Part shown: positions 9,477 through 17,665 of the stretch, in pieces | Layout: each line of letters starts with the position of its first letter | Position numbering within the stretch: the first letter of the stretch is position 1 | Notes under the pieces: generated by a model | What the model was told of the DNA's origin: nothing | Seen by the model: only the letters and a program-made list of their open reading frames with translations | Database searches by the model: none | Position numbers and translations under genes: made by a program | Origin: Methylobacterium gregans | GTDB lineage: Bacteria > Pseudomonadota > Alphaproteobacteria > Rhizobiales > Beijerinckiaceae | DNA length: 44,959 bases | Reading direction: 5' to 3' | Assembly (NCBI RefSeq): GCF_022179245.1 | Contig: NZ_BPQM01000053.1 | Span: 1 to 44,959, forward strand

Positions 9477-10483
9477 TCCCCGCAGCGACCTCTCCCGTGA
9501 CCGCCCTCCCCGCCCTCGACGTTGTGATCGTCAACTGGAACGGCGGCGCGCTGGTCCAGGCCTGCGTCGCGAGCCTCGCGCGGGCCGCGGCGGGGCTCGA
9601 CCTGCGGGTGGTGGTCGTCGACAACGCCTCGACGGACGGCTCGGCGGAGGCGCTGGAAGCCTTTGCCCACGCCGGTCTCCGCCCATCCCCTCCCCCCTCT
9701 GCGGGGGGCGGGAGGATGACGTTGCGTGTCGTCCGAAACGCGGAAAACCTCGGCTTCGCCCGCGCCTGCAACATCGGCGCGGCGGCGGGCGCGGCGGACA
9801 CGGTCCTGTTCCTGAACCCCGACACGAGGGTCGACGGCCCGGCCCTGCTCACGGCGCGCGCCGCCCTCCTCGCCGATCCGCGCACCGGCATCGTCGGCGC
9901 CCGCCAGATCGCCGACGACGGCACGGTCGAGCGCAGCTGCGCCCGCGCGCCGACCTCCGCGAGTCTTCTCGGTCAGGCGCTCGCCCTCGACCGGCTCGGC
10001 CTCGTGCCGACCCACTTCATGACCGAATGGGACCACGCGGAGGACCGCGCCGTCGATCAGGTGATGGGCGCCTTCCTGATGATCCGCCGCCCGCTCCTCG
10101 CGATGCTCGGCGGCTTCGACGAGCGCTTCTTCGTCTATTACGAGGATGTCGACCTCTGCCGGCGGGCGCGGGAGGCCGGCTTCGCGGTGCGTCACGTGGC
10201 CGGGGCAGTGATCGGCCACGCGGGCCAGGGGACGACCCGGCAGGCGCGGGCGCACCGCCTGTCCTACATCCTGCACGCCCGGGTGCAGTACGCCGCCAAG
10301 CACCACGGCCGGGCCACGGCGCTGGCGCTGCTGGCGGCCTCCTTCCTGGCCGAGGTGCCGCTGCGCCTCGCCCAGGCCGGGGCGCGGCGCGCCCCCGGGG
10401 AGGCCGCCGAGATCCTGCGCGGGGCCGCCCTCCTGGCGCGGGCCACCCCCGCGCTCCTCGCCGGGATCCTGCGCGGGCACTGA
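9473..10483 (+). CDS. Family 2 glycosyltransferase with in-frame repeat insertion
   Basis: This is a 336-residue GT2 enzyme of the rhamnosyltransferase type. Motifs in order are LDVVIVNWNGG near residue 14, VVVDNASTDGS, NAENLGFARACNIG, FLNPDTRVD (DxD-like), and FFVYYEDVDLCRRAREAG with the acceptor-side acidic residues. It starts with GTG at 9473, overlapping the previous stop. Bases 9684-9718 are a G/C palindrome encoding about 12 residues (PSPPPSAGGGRM). These split the usual short link between the DNAS and ENLGFA motifs; the same palindrome type is intergenic at 29075-29116. The frame stays open, so the gene is probably functional. Confidence 0.85.
   Translation: MIPAATSPVTALPALDVVIVNWNGGALVQACVASLARAAAGLDLRVVVVDNASTDGSAEALEAFAHAGLRPSPPPSAGGGRMTLRVVRNAENLGFARACNIGAAAGAADTVLFLNPDTRVDGPALLTARAALLADPRTGIVGARQIADDGTVERSCARAPTSASLLGQALALDRLGLVPTHFMTEWDHAEDRAVDQVMGAFLMIRRPLLAMLGGFDERFFVYYEDVDLCRRAREAGFAVRHVAGAVIGHAGQGTTRQARAHRLSYILHARVQYAAKHHGRATALALLAASFLAEVPLRLAQAGARRAPGEAAEILRGAALLARATPALLAGILRGH
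9684..9718. repeat. Palindromic repeat copy inside a coding frame
   Basis: The C-run/G-run palindrome CCCCTCCCCCCTCTGCGGGG plus its right arm lies in frame within the glycosyltransferase gene. Its core (CTCCCCCCTCTGCGGGG) matches the reverse complement of the loop and arms of the intergenic hairpin at 29075-29116. Confidence 0.55.
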
Positions 10484-10559
10484 CGGCAGCTTGTATTGCT
10501 GCGGTCCCGCCTATGCAGTAGGGCCAGCCCGGGCGGGTGCAACCGGGGATAGGTGGACA

Positions 10560-12245
10560 GTGGCGAGCGATCGGAGGCCGGCACTGGCCAAGGTCCGGAC
10601 CGGCATCACGGGGTTCGACGAGATTACCTTCGGCGGGCTGCCGCAGGGGCGGCCCACGCTCGTCTGCGGCGCGGCCGGCTGCGGCAAGACGCTGTTCGCC
10701 ACCACCTTCCTGGTCAACGGCGCGACGCTCTATGGCGAGCCCGGCGTCTTCGTGAGCTTCGAGGAGCGCGCCGAGGACATCGCCGCCAACGTCGCCTCGC
10801 TGGGCTACGACATCGACGGCCTCGTGGCCGCGGGCAAGCTCGGGATCGACCACGTCCGGGTCGAGCGCAGCGAGATCGAGGAGACCGGCGAGTACGACCT
10901 AGAGGGGCTGTTCATCCGCCTCGGCTTCGCGGTCGATTCCATCGGCGCCAAGCGCGTGGTGCTCGACACGATCGAGACCCTGTTCGCCGCCTTCACGGAC
11001 GAGACGGTGCTGCGCGCGGAGCTGCGCCGCCTGTTCGGCTGGATCAAGGACCGGGGGCTCACCGCGATCATCACAGCTGAGCGCGGCGGCGGCCAGCTCA
11101 CCCGCCAGGGGCTGGAGGAGTACGTCTCGGACTGCGTGGTGCTGCTCGACAACCGGGTCGAGGACCAGATCACCACGCGCCGCCTGCGGGTGGTAAAGTA
11201 TCGCGGCTCGCCCCACGGCACCAACGAGTACCCGTTCCTGATCGACGCCGAGGGCATCAGCGTCCTGCCCGTCACCTCGGCAGATCTCGATTACGGGGTG
11301 ACCGAGGGCGTGATCTCCTCCGGCATCCCGGGCCTCGACGCCATGCTGGAGCCCGGCGGCTTCCATCGCGGCTCCGGCATCCTGATCTCGGGCGAGGCCG
11401 GCACCGGCAAGACCATGATCTCGTCGAGCATGGTGGCGGCAGCCTGCGCGCGGGGCGAGCGCTGCATGGCCTTCGTGTTCGAGGAGAGCGGGCAGCAGAT
11501 CGCCCGCAACGCCCGCTCGATCGGCCTCGACCTCCAGGCCTACGTCGAGTCCGGCCTGCTGCGCTTCGAGGCGGCCCGGCCGAGCCTCTACGGACTGGAG
11601 ACGCATCTCGCTCGCATGCACCGGGACATCGACCTCTTCGCCCCGAGCCTCGTGGTGATCGACCCGCTCTCGGCGCTGCGCGGTCCCGCGACCGAGTTGC
11701 AGGCCACCCTGCTGCGCATGGTCGACCTCCTGAAGAGCCGCGGCATCACCGCCGTGTTCACCAGCCTGCGCACGGAAGGCGGGTTCGACGCGCAGGACGA
11801 GTTCGGCGTCTCCTCGCTGATGGATGCCTGGGTGAAGCTTCTCAACATCGAGGCCAACGGCGAGCGCACCCGCACGCTCTACGTCATCAAGGCCCGCGGC
11901 ATGAGCCACTCGCACCAGGTGCGCGAGTTCCGGATGTCGTCGGCGGGCATCGAGCTCGTGGAAGCCTATATCGGTCCGGCGGGCGTGCTCACCGGCACCG
12001 CTCGCCTCGTCCGGGAGGCCGAGGAGCGGGCCGAGGCGCTGCGGGCGCGGCAGCAGGCCGAGCGCCGCCGCCGCGAGATCGCCCGCCGCCGCGACGCCCT
12101 CGAGCGCCAGATTGCGGAACTCCGCGCCGGGCTCGAGGCGGCAGAGGAGGAGGAGAGCGTGCTCATCGGCGAGACCGAGGCGCGCGAGAGCCAGCTGGAG
12201 GCCGAGCGCCGCGAGCGCGCGGCCCGGCGCAGCGCGGCGCGCTGA
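10560..12245 (+). CDS. kaiC: KaiC family double-RecA ATPase
   Basis: KaiC-type proteins are hexameric ATPases and autokinases of circadian or timer systems. The 561-residue protein has two RecA-like halves. The first Walker A is CGAAGCGKT (Lys43) and the second SGEAGTGKT (Lys284), each followed by a catalytic Glu pair (VSFEERAEDI and FVFEESGQQI). The phosphosite region reads DEFGVSSLMD: Ser418-Ser419 align by eye with the cyanobacterial Ser-Thr pair, and Asp413 with the third site. After about residue 475 there is a long Arg/Glu/Ala coiled coil that classical KaiC lacks. It starts at GTG 10560 with AGGTGG upstream. Two kaiB genes and a kinase follow, and no kaiA is present. Confidence 0.93.
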   Translation: MASDRRPALAKVRTGITGFDEITFGGLPQGRPTLVCGAAGCGKTLFATTFLVNGATLYGEPGVFVSFEERAEDIAANVASLGYDIDGLVAAGKLGIDHVRVERSEIEETGEYDLEGLFIRLGFAVDSIGAKRVVLDTIETLFAAFTDETVLRAELRRLFGWIKDRGLTAIITAERGGGQLTRQGLEEYVSDCVVLLDNRVEDQITTRRLRVVKYRGSPHGTNEYPFLIDAEGISVLPVTSADLDYGVTEGVISSGIPGLDAMLEPGGFHRGSGILISGEAGTGKTMISSSMVAAACARGERCMAFVFEESGQQIARNARSIGLDLQAYVESGLLRFEAARPSLYGLETHLARMHRDIDLFAPSLVVIDPLSALRGPATELQATLLRMVDLLKSRGITAVFTSLRTEGGFDAQDEFGVSSLMDAWVKLLNIEANGERTRTLYVIKARGMSHSHQVREFRMSSAGIELVEAYIGPAGVLTGTARLVREAEERAEALRARQQAERRRREIARRRDALERQIAELRAGLEAAEEEESVLIGETEARESQLEAERRERAARRSAAR

Positions 12246-12278
12246 GGACGAAGGCGAGGACCCCAGGTCGAGGACCCG

Positions 12279-12629
12279 ATGAGCGACGACAAGGGCTTGG
12301 AGAGGGGGCAATGCCCCGACGAGGCCGCCGAGGCGGATCTCGATCCGAATCACTACCACCTGCGCCTCTACGTGGCCGGGCAGACCGCGAAGTCGCTCGC
12401 CGCGATGGCGAACCTGCGGCGCTTCTGCGAGGAGCATCTCGCGGGCCGCTACGACATCGAAGTCGTCGACCTGATGCAGAACCCGCAGCTCGCCGCCGGC
12501 GACCAGATCCTGGCGATCCCGACGCTGGTGCGCCGCCTGCCCTCCCCGCTCAAGCGCATCATCGGCGACCTCTCGAACACCGAGAAGGTGCTGGTCGGCC
12601 TCGACATCCGCCCGAAGGACGCGCCTTGA
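12279..12629 (+). CDS. kaiB: KaiB, canonical type
   Basis: KaiB is the thioredoxin-like fold-switching partner that binds the KaiC ring. The 116-residue protein carries the KaiB core: [57 protein letters not shown] and KVLVGLDI. This is close to cyanobacterial KaiB through the GDLSN segment involved in fold switching. An acidic extension of about 25 residues precedes the core. It starts 33 bases after kaiC with GAGGA before the ATG. Its stop overlaps the start of the second kaiB (TTGA). Confidence 0.95.
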   Translation: MSDDKGLERGQCPDEAAEADLDPNHYHLRLYVAGQTAKSLAAMANLRRFCEEHLAGRYDIEVVDLMQNPQLAAGDQILAIPTLVRRLPSPLKRIIGDLSNTEKVLVGLDIRPKDAP

Positions 12630-12946
12630 GCCCTGTATCCGTGGCCGGCCGGCCGCTGCTGCGCCTGTTCATCGCCGGCACCTCGCCGCGCTCCAGCCGG
12701 ACCGTCGAAGCGGTGCGTCACCTGCGCGACGCGCACCTGCCCGCCTACGATCTGGAGATCGTCGACCTCTACCAGCAGCCTCAGCTCGCCGAGGCCGATC
12801 GGGTGGTCGCCGCACCGACCCTGGTGCGGGTGAGACCCGGCCCGATGCGCCGCGTCGCCGGCGACCTCACGGACGCGCGCCGCGTCCTGCAGGGGCTCGG
12901 GCTCGACGCACCGGAGGAAGCCCACGAGCGTGCCGATGAGCGCTGA
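12626..12946 (+). CDS. Second, divergent KaiB-like protein
   Basis: This 106-residue KaiB-domain protein is paralogous to the preceding gene: [60 protein letters not shown] and [10 protein letters not shown]. The PQLAEAD core is kept, but the canonical GDLSN becomes GDLTD and the C-terminal GLDL becomes GLGL. KaiC binding or fold switching may therefore differ. The likely start is the TTG at 12626, with GAAGGA upstream and a TTGA overlap with kaiB1; GTG at 12641 is an alternative. The 3' end overlaps the kinase gene by 17 bases, so all four genes are probably one translation-coupled operon. Confidence 0.88.
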   Translation: MSPVSVAGRPLLRLFIAGTSPRSSRTVEAVRHLRDAHLPAYDLEIVDLYQQPQLAEADRVVAAPTLVRVRPGPMRRVAGDLTDARRVLQGLGLDAPEEAHERADER

Positions 12947-14657
12947 GCTCGCTGCCGCCCGCGCCCGCATTGCGGAACTCGAAGCGCGGCTGGAGGAGAG
13001 CGAGGACACGCTGGCGGCGATCCGCCGGGGCGATTTCGACGCGGTCGTGGTCGAGGGCCCGAACGGCGAGCGCCTCGTCTACACCCTGGAGAATGCCGAC
13101 CGGCCCTACCGGGTACTGATCGAGCAGATTCAGGAGGGCGCCTTCACGCTCTCGGCCGAGGGCACCGTGCTCTACGGCAACCGCCGGCTCGCCGCGATGC
13201 TGGGCCTGCGTCAGGAGCGGCTGATCGGCCAGCTGCTGCGCCGCTTCGTCCTGCCCCAGGACGCGGAGACCCTCGACGCGCTCGTCGCGGAGGCGGCAGG
13301 CACTCCTGCCCGTGCCGAGATCGGTTTTCGCGATGCCGAGGGCACCCTGCACCCGGTCCATCTCTCGCTCGCCCGGCTGGAGCGCGACGGCGAGGACCCC
13401 CTTCTCTGCGGCGTGCTCACCGATCTCACCGAACAGCGCGGGCGCCTCGACGAACTCGCCGCCGCCAATGCCCGGCTGACCGCCGAGATCACCGAGCGCG
13501 AGCGCATCGAGGATGCCCTGCGCCAATCGCAGAAGATGGAGGCGGTGGGCCAGCTCACCGGGGGCGTGGCCCACGACTTCAACAACCTGCTCACCGTCAT
13601 CAAGTCCTCGACCGACTTGCTGAAGCGGCGCGAGCTGCCCGAGGAGCGCCGCGCCCGCTACGTGCTGGCGATCTCCGACACGGTGGACCGGGCCGCCAAG
13701 CTCACCGGCCAACTCCTCGCCTTCGCCCGGCGGCAGGCGCTGCAGCCCGAGACCTTCGACGCGGGCGCGAGCGTCGCCGCGATCGGCGACATGGTGGGCA
13801 CGCTCACGGGCGCGCGCATCCGGGTGAGTGTGCGCCTGCCCGACCAGCCCTGCTACGTCCACGCCGACCCGAGCCAGTTCGACACGGCGCTCGTCAACAT
13901 CGCGGTGAATGCCCGCGACGCCATGGAGGGCGAGGGCACGCTGACGATCGAGGTCGCGGCCACCGAGGCCGTGCCGGCCTCGCGCGGCCAGATGCCGGTG
14001 CGGGGCCGCTTCGTGGCGGTCTCGGTGAACGACACCGGCACCGGCATCGCCCCGGAGGTGCTGGCGCGGATCTTCGAGCCCTTCTTCACCACGAAGGGCG
14101 TCGGCCAGGGCACGGGGCTCGGCCTCTCCCAGGTCTTCGGCTTCGCCAAGCAGTCCGGCGGCGAGGTCACGGTCGACAGCGCGGTCGGGCACGGCACCAC
14201 CTTCACGCTCTATCTGCCCCGGGCCGAGGCGCCCGCCGCCGCAGCCCTGCAGAGCGGGCCCGCACTGGCGCCAGGCAGCGGCCAAGGCACCTGCGTGCTG
14301 GTGGTGGAGGACAATGCCGAGGTCGGCAGCTTCGCCACCCAGACCCTCGCCGAACTCGGCTACGCCACCGTCTGGGTCCGCGACGCCGATGCGGCTGTGG
14401 CGGCGCTGGAGCGGGAGCCCGCCCGCTTCGACGTGGTCTTCTCCGACGTGGTGATGCCGGGCCGCGACGGAGTCGATCTCGCGGGCGAGATCCGGCGGCG
14501 CTGGCCGGACGTGCCGGTGCTGCTCACCTCCGGCTACAGCCACGTGCTCGCCCAGGAGGGCACGCACGGCTTCGAGCTGCTGCACAAGCCCTACTCGGTC
14601 GAGCAGCTCTCGCATGTGCTGAGCCGGGTGGTCGCGGCGCGCCGCCGCGCGGGCTGA
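12930..14657 (+). CDS. Hybrid PAS sensor histidine kinase with receiver domain
   Basis: This is a soluble 575-residue hybrid kinase with no membrane segments. It has an N-terminal coiled coil (AARARIAELEARLEESEDTL), a PAS domain at about 50-165, and a HisKA domain with GGVAHDFNNLLTVI (phospho-acceptor His215). The ATPase domain has NIAVNARDAM, DTGTGIAPEVL and GQGTGLGLSQVFGF, and a C-terminal receiver has VVEDNAEVG and FSDVVMPG (Asp506). It starts at GTG 12930 inside the second kaiB, with GGAGGAAG upstream; ATG 12936 is an alternative. By context it is the likely output or input kinase of the Kai module. No separate DNA-binding regulator is adjacent. Confidence 0.92.
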   Translation: MPMSAELAAARARIAELEARLEESEDTLAAIRRGDFDAVVVEGPNGERLVYTLENADRPYRVLIEQIQEGAFTLSAEGTVLYGNRRLAAMLGLRQERLIGQLLRRFVLPQDAETLDALVAEAAGTPARAEIGFRDAEGTLHPVHLSLARLERDGEDPLLCGVLTDLTEQRGRLDELAAANARLTAEITERERIEDALRQSQKMEAVGQLTGGVAHDFNNLLTVIKSSTDLLKRRELPEERRARYVLAISDTVDRAAKLTGQLLAFARRQALQPETFDAGASVAAIGDMVGTLTGARIRVSVRLPDQPCYVHADPSQFDTALVNIAVNARDAMEGEGTLTIEVAATEAVPASRGQMPVRGRFVAVSVNDTGTGIAPEVLARIFEPFFTTKGVGQGTGLGLSQVFGFAKQSGGEVTVDSAVGHGTTFTLYLPRAEAPAAAALQSGPALAPGSGQGTCVLVVEDNAEVGSFATQTLAELGYATVWVRDADAAVAALEREPARFDVVFSDVVMPGRDGVDLAGEIRRRWPDVPVLLTSGYSHVLAQEGTHGFELLHKPYSVEQLSHVLSRVVAARRRAG

Positions 14658-14659
14658 GG

Positions 14660-14765
14660 TCCCGGGATCCCCAGGGAGCGAGCCCCTTTCGGCGCCTAGA
14701 GGCGCTGCAGGGGGGCGGCGTGCCGCAGCCTTGCACCCGCCAAAGGTCTCGACTTCTGGAAGCCG
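14660..14765 (+). repeat. Dispersed GC-rich hairpin element, copy 2
   Basis: This is a shorter, degraded copy of the element at 352-531 and 43796-43945. It shares GCGAGCCCCTTTCGGCG near its start and ends CACCCGCCAAAGGTCTCGAC followed by an imperfect right arm (14740-14759). It lies directly after the kinase gene and may end that operon's transcript. Confidence 0.45.
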
Positions 14766-14823
14766 GGACCACCCGCGCGGGACGCATCGCACCCGGCCGC
14801 GTTGACCCGGCGGAGGTGCCCGC

Positions 14824-15237
14824 ATGCCCGCGCTCGACGGTGTTCTGGAGACGGTCCTGTACGTGGAGGATCTTGTGCGCGCCGACGCGTTCTACCGCGG
14901 CGCGATGGGCCTGCGCTGCATCCACGAGGATTTCCGGATGCGGGCCTACGACGTGGCCGGGCGCGGCGTGCTGCTGCTGTTCCCGCGCGGGAGCTCGCTG
15001 GAACCTATCGAGACGCCGGGCGGCACCATCCCGCCCCACGACGGCTCGGGGCCGCAGCATGTCGCCTTCGCGATCGCTGCGGACGCGCTTCCGGACTGGG
15101 AGCGGCACCTCGCGCAGACCGGCATCGCCGTCGAGGGCCGCACCCGCTGGCCTCGCGGCGGGCAGAGCCTCTATTTCCGCGATCCCGACGGGCATCTCCT
15201 GGAGATCGCGACGCCGGGGCTCTGGCGAGGCTACTGA
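14824..15237 (+). CDS. VOC superfamily (glyoxalase/dioxygenase fold) protein
   Basis: The 137-residue protein has a single vicinal-oxygen-chelate unit: LETVLYVEDLVRADAFYRGA near the N-terminus, GPQHVAFAIAADALPDWERH in the middle and SLYFRDPDGHLLEIATPGLW at the end. The His in QHVAF and Glu in LLEIATP are the usual metal ligands. Substrate cannot be told from sequence; relatives include glyoxalases, fosfomycin-type thiol transferases and dioxygenases. It starts at ATG 14824 with GGAGG at 14812-14816. A small gene follows 14 bases later. Confidence 0.88.
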   Translation: MPALDGVLETVLYVEDLVRADAFYRGAMGLRCIHEDFRMRAYDVAGRGVLLLFPRGSSLEPIETPGGTIPPHDGSGPQHVAFAIAADALPDWERHLAQTGIAVEGRTRWPRGGQSLYFRDPDGHLLEIATPGLWRGY

Positions 15238-15251
15238 GTGGGAGAAACGAC

Positions 15252-15554
15252 ATGAACGCACGACGCCTGCTTCACACCGGCCCGGACGGCGGGCGCTGGT
15301 CGCTCGCCCGCGCGGGTGCCGAGGTCTTCGTCCTGCACGAGCCCACCGGGGGCGGGGCGCCGGAGCGGATCGGGCTCGCCCGCTTCCTCGACGGCGACCC
15401 GGGCGTGCCGCAGCGGCGCGCACTCCTCGACCTCGTGGCGACCCTGGCGGAGGCCGCGCTTGCGGACGGGCCGGCGAATGAGCCGATGACGGGCGCGCCG
15501 CCGGAGGCCGGCGCCGCCGCCGCCGAACCCTCGCCCGGCGAGGCGGCTGTTTAG
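15252..15554 (+). CDS. Small soluble protein of unknown function
   Basis: This is a 100-residue protein. Its structured N-terminal part begins MNARRLLHTGPDGGRWSLAR, continues with EVFVLHEPTGG and RIGLARFLDGDPGVPQRRAL, and is followed by an Ala/Pro/Glu-rich tail. The pattern of short beta strands (ARRLLHTGPDG.RWSLAR) resembles small uncharacterised alphaproteobacterial proteins with no known role. It starts 14 bases after the VOC gene with a GGGAGAAA ribosome site and probably shares its transcript. It ends 4 bases before the convergent ClpP-like gene. Confidence 0.65.
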   Translation: MNARRLLHTGPDGGRWSLARAGAEVFVLHEPTGGGAPERIGLARFLDGDPGVPQRRALLDLVATLAEAALADGPANEPMTGAPPEAGAAAAEPSPGEAAV

Positions 15555-15558
15555 CCGC

Positions 15559-16128
15559 CTACAGCACCGCCTCGATCAGCCCGAGATTTCGTGCCTCCTC
15601 CGCCTCAACGTACCAGTTCTCGGGTGCGCGCCGCAGCACCTCCTCCAAGTTGACCCGCGAGCCCGCCACGAGATTGGCGAAGCCCTCGTTCTGGATCGCA
15701 ATCGAGGTCTCGATCTCGTGCAGCGCGGCCTTCGCGGCGGCGATGCAGGTGGTGAGCGGCCCGTTGAGCTTCACCGTCTTGTCGAGCTTGCGCTCGTGCA
15801 CCATCAGCCGCGTGCCGCGGGTGAGGTAGCGGTTCTGCCGGGCGAAGAAGCTCATGAAGGTGGTGCCGGCCGAGTAGATCGCGGCCTTGCCCAGGAAGAC
15901 GAAGCGGCGGCCCGGCGCGAGCGCGCTGTGGAAGCGGATGTCCTCGCCCATCATGCGGGCGACCTCGGGATCGCCGCCGAGCGTCGAGAGCTCGACCACG
16001 ACGAGGTCGCGCTCCGCCGCGGCGGCGAGCTGCCGCCGGAAATCCCGGTACATGTCGTGGTTGACCGGTCCGGAGAGCAGCACGGCGGGTGCCGCGAAGG
16101 CGGTGGGTTCGAGCGGGGTGGCGTGCAT
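15559..16128 (-). CDS. ClpP-like serine protease / crotonase-fold protein
   Basis: The 189-residue protein has the ClpP/crotonase fold: VLLSGPVNHDMYRDFRRQL, VVVELSTLGGDPEVARMMGE (the glycine-rich strand seen in ClpP), and KAAIYSAGTTFMSFF with a Ser at the nucleophile position. RLMVHERK supplies the expected His, and an acidic residue further on could complete a triad. No Clp ATPase gene is nearby, and the sequence is divergent from housekeeping ClpP, so the target and partner are unknown. It starts at ATG 16128. It is a stand-alone gene converging with the preceding one. Confidence 0.75.
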   Translation of the reverse strand: MHATPLEPTAFAAPAVLLSGPVNHDMYRDFRRQLAAAAERDLVVVELSTLGGDPEVARMMGEDIRFHSALAPGRRFVFLGKAAIYSAGTTFMSFFARQNRYLTRGTRLMVHERKLDKTVKLNGPLTTCIAAAKAALHEIETSIAIQNEGFANLVAGSRVNLEEVLRRAPENWYVEAEEARNLGLIEAVL

Positions 16129-16229
16129 CGGTGGGTCTCAGGCGGTGTCGCGGCGGCCGTTGCGGCGTCTCAGGCCGGAACGCACGAGCCGTGCCCGGGC
16201 TCCCCCGGCGCGGAGGGGCCGCACGAGAC

Positions 16230-16436
16230 CTAGAGGTCCCGCGGCTGACTGCCGCGCGCGACGCAGCGCCAGCGCTCCACGTGCCACTCGGGGTGGCTCT
16301 CCTGCCACGCGGCGAGCGCGCTCTGGGCGTTGCGCAGGCAGACGAAGGGGCTGCGCGCCTCGTAGGACAGGTCGATCCTGTCCTCCTTGCAGGTGCTGGG
16401 CTGCGCCAGGAGGCAGATCGACAGCAGGATGAACAT
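16230..16436 (-). CDS. Small Cys-containing exported protein
   Basis: This is a 68-residue protein with a short hydrophobic N-terminus (MFILLSICLLAQP), then STCKEDRIDLSYEARSPFVC, a helical LRNAQSALAAWQESHP, and HVERWRCVARGSQPRDL. Three Cys after the hydrophobic segment suggest a disulphide-bearing periplasmic peptide. The pattern recalls small alphaproteobacterial proteins with Cys-x(n)-Cys and a WxC end, function unknown. The start at 16436 places the hydrophobic segment at the N-terminus; an upstream in-frame ATG would add 19 residues. Confidence 0.65.
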   Translation of the reverse strand: MFILLSICLLAQPSTCKEDRIDLSYEARSPFVCLRNAQSALAAWQESHPEWHVERWRCVARGSQPRDL

Positions 16437-16513
16437 GACCGGCTCCGCGTGCGTGGCGGTCTGCAATATGATGCAGATCTGGCCCGCGCCCATCCCGCCG
16501 CTCGGTCCGGCGC

Positions 16514-16852
16514 TCAGCGCCCGCGCGGCCCGAGCAGGATCACCAGGGTGCCGGTGAGGCACAGGGCGGCGCCCGCGAGGTCGAAGCGATCCGGGCGGCG
16601 CCCCTCCGCGAGCCAGAGCCAGAGGACCGAGGCCGCGATGTAGACGCCGCCATAGGCCGCGTAGGCGCGCCCCGCCGCCTCCGCTTCGACCCGGGTCAGC
16701 AGCCACGCGAACAGCGCGAGGCTGAGCAGGCCGGGGCCGAGCCACAGGGCCGAGCGGCCGAGCCGGAGCCAAGCCCAGAAGGCGAAGCAGCCCGCGATCT
16801 CGGCGAGCGCGGCGGCGGCGTAGGCGGTGAAGGTCAGGGCGGAGGTCAGCAT
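16514..16852 (-). CDS. YnfA / UPF0060 family membrane protein
   Basis: The 112-residue protein has four membrane helices of the YnfA family, which is related to small multidrug resistance transporters: [20 protein letters not shown] with the conserved Glu in helix 1, [38 protein letters not shown] and [20 protein letters not shown]. The family motif around [12 protein letters not shown] is clear. The substrate is not established. The start at 16852 fits family length; the frame's upstream extension is non-coding. Confidence 0.92.
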   Translation of the reverse strand: MLTSALTFTAYAAAALAEIAGCFAFWAWLRLGRSALWLGPGLLSLALFAWLLTRVEAEAAGRAYAAYGGVYIAASVLWLWLAEGRRPDRFDLAGAALCLTGTLVILLGPRGR

Positions 16853-17060
16853 CCGGGGGGGCTGGCACGGTCCCGCGGCGCAGGCCAGCCGGGCCCGGAT
16901 CCCCCAATCTGCGCCTGCTCCGGGGTTTTCGGCAGAATCTTCCCTCCTGGTGCTCGTGCGAAGCATGGCTTTCTCCGGAGGCCCGAATCTTCGAAAAACC
17001 CGTTCCTTGATCCGGACCTGTACGCGCGCGACATCTGCCGGCATGCGCGGAACCACCGAC

Positions 17061-17312
17061 ATGTCGCTCGCGGCGAGCCCGGACGAGGGCCTGAGTTTCG
17101 ACCCGTTCGGGGAGAAGCTGGAGACGCCGCATACCGGCGGTTTACCCGCGGCTCCGCGTGACGGTGCCGGTCATCGGGCGGTCGCGGCGGTCTTCTGGAC
17201 GCTGGCGCTGCTCCTCGTCGGTTGCCGCGTCTATCTTTCGGATTATCCGGTGGCCCAGACCGTCGCCTCCGTGGGCGAGGCCGTCCGTACGCATCTGGCC
17301 GCCGCCTTCTGA
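17061..17312 (+). CDS. Small protein with one C-terminal membrane helix
   Basis: This is an 83-residue frame with a polar N-terminal half ([20 protein letters not shown]) and one predicted membrane helix ([19 protein letters not shown]), followed by a short [20 protein letters not shown] tail. I do not recognise a family. Starts at 17043 or 17061 are both possible and neither has a good ribosome site. The hydrophobic block and normal codon positions support coding, but only moderately. Confidence 0.45.
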   Translation: MSLAASPDEGLSFDPFGEKLETPHTGGLPAAPRDGAGHRAVAAVFWTLALLLVGCRVYLSDYPVAQTVASVGEAVRTHLAAAF

Positions 17313-17349
17313 GGCGGAACCCGGTCGCGGCGCAGGCTCCCGACTCGCC

Positions 17350-17589
17350 TCAGGCGCGGTTGTGAGGCGCCCGGAACAGGTAGTAGCCGGTGCTCTCCGT
17401 CGCGGCCTGCGCGGCTTCCGGCCGGAAGCCCTCCGGCGGGCGCTCCTCCATCACCGTGCCGCCATACTCCCAGATCACCCCGTGGATGAAGCCCGGCACC
17501 GGCCGGTCCTGGCGCACGGCGCAGCGCAGGGCGGGGTACTGGCGGCGGCGGAACACGTTGTAGGCGGCGTAGGCGGCAGGCCAGTGCAT
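17350..17589 (-). CDS. Small protein of unknown function
   Basis: The 79-residue protein contains several aromatic and Arg residues (MHWPAAYAAYNVFRRRQYPA, then IHGVIWEYGGTVMEERPPEG). It has no signal peptide or membrane helix. A good ribosome site (AGGAAG) precedes the ATG at 17589. I cannot assign a family. It lies downstream of the RMF-like gene on the same strand, 76 bases away, and may share its transcript. Confidence 0.55.
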   Translation of the reverse strand: MHWPAAYAAYNVFRRRQYPALRCAVRQDRPVPGFIHGVIWEYGGTVMEERPPEGFRPEAAQAATESTGYYLFRAPHNRA

Positions 17590-17665
17590 CGGGCTTCTTC
17601 CTGTCCCCCGCGGCCGTTGCCCGCGCGGGAAGCGCTCAGAAGCACGGAGCGGGCCGCGCCGCCAA

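Noticed and set aside
12867..14825. 652-codon minus-strand frame opposite the hybrid kinase
   Set aside because: Low-complexity antisense translation with no motif; the kinase motifs are complete on the plus strand.
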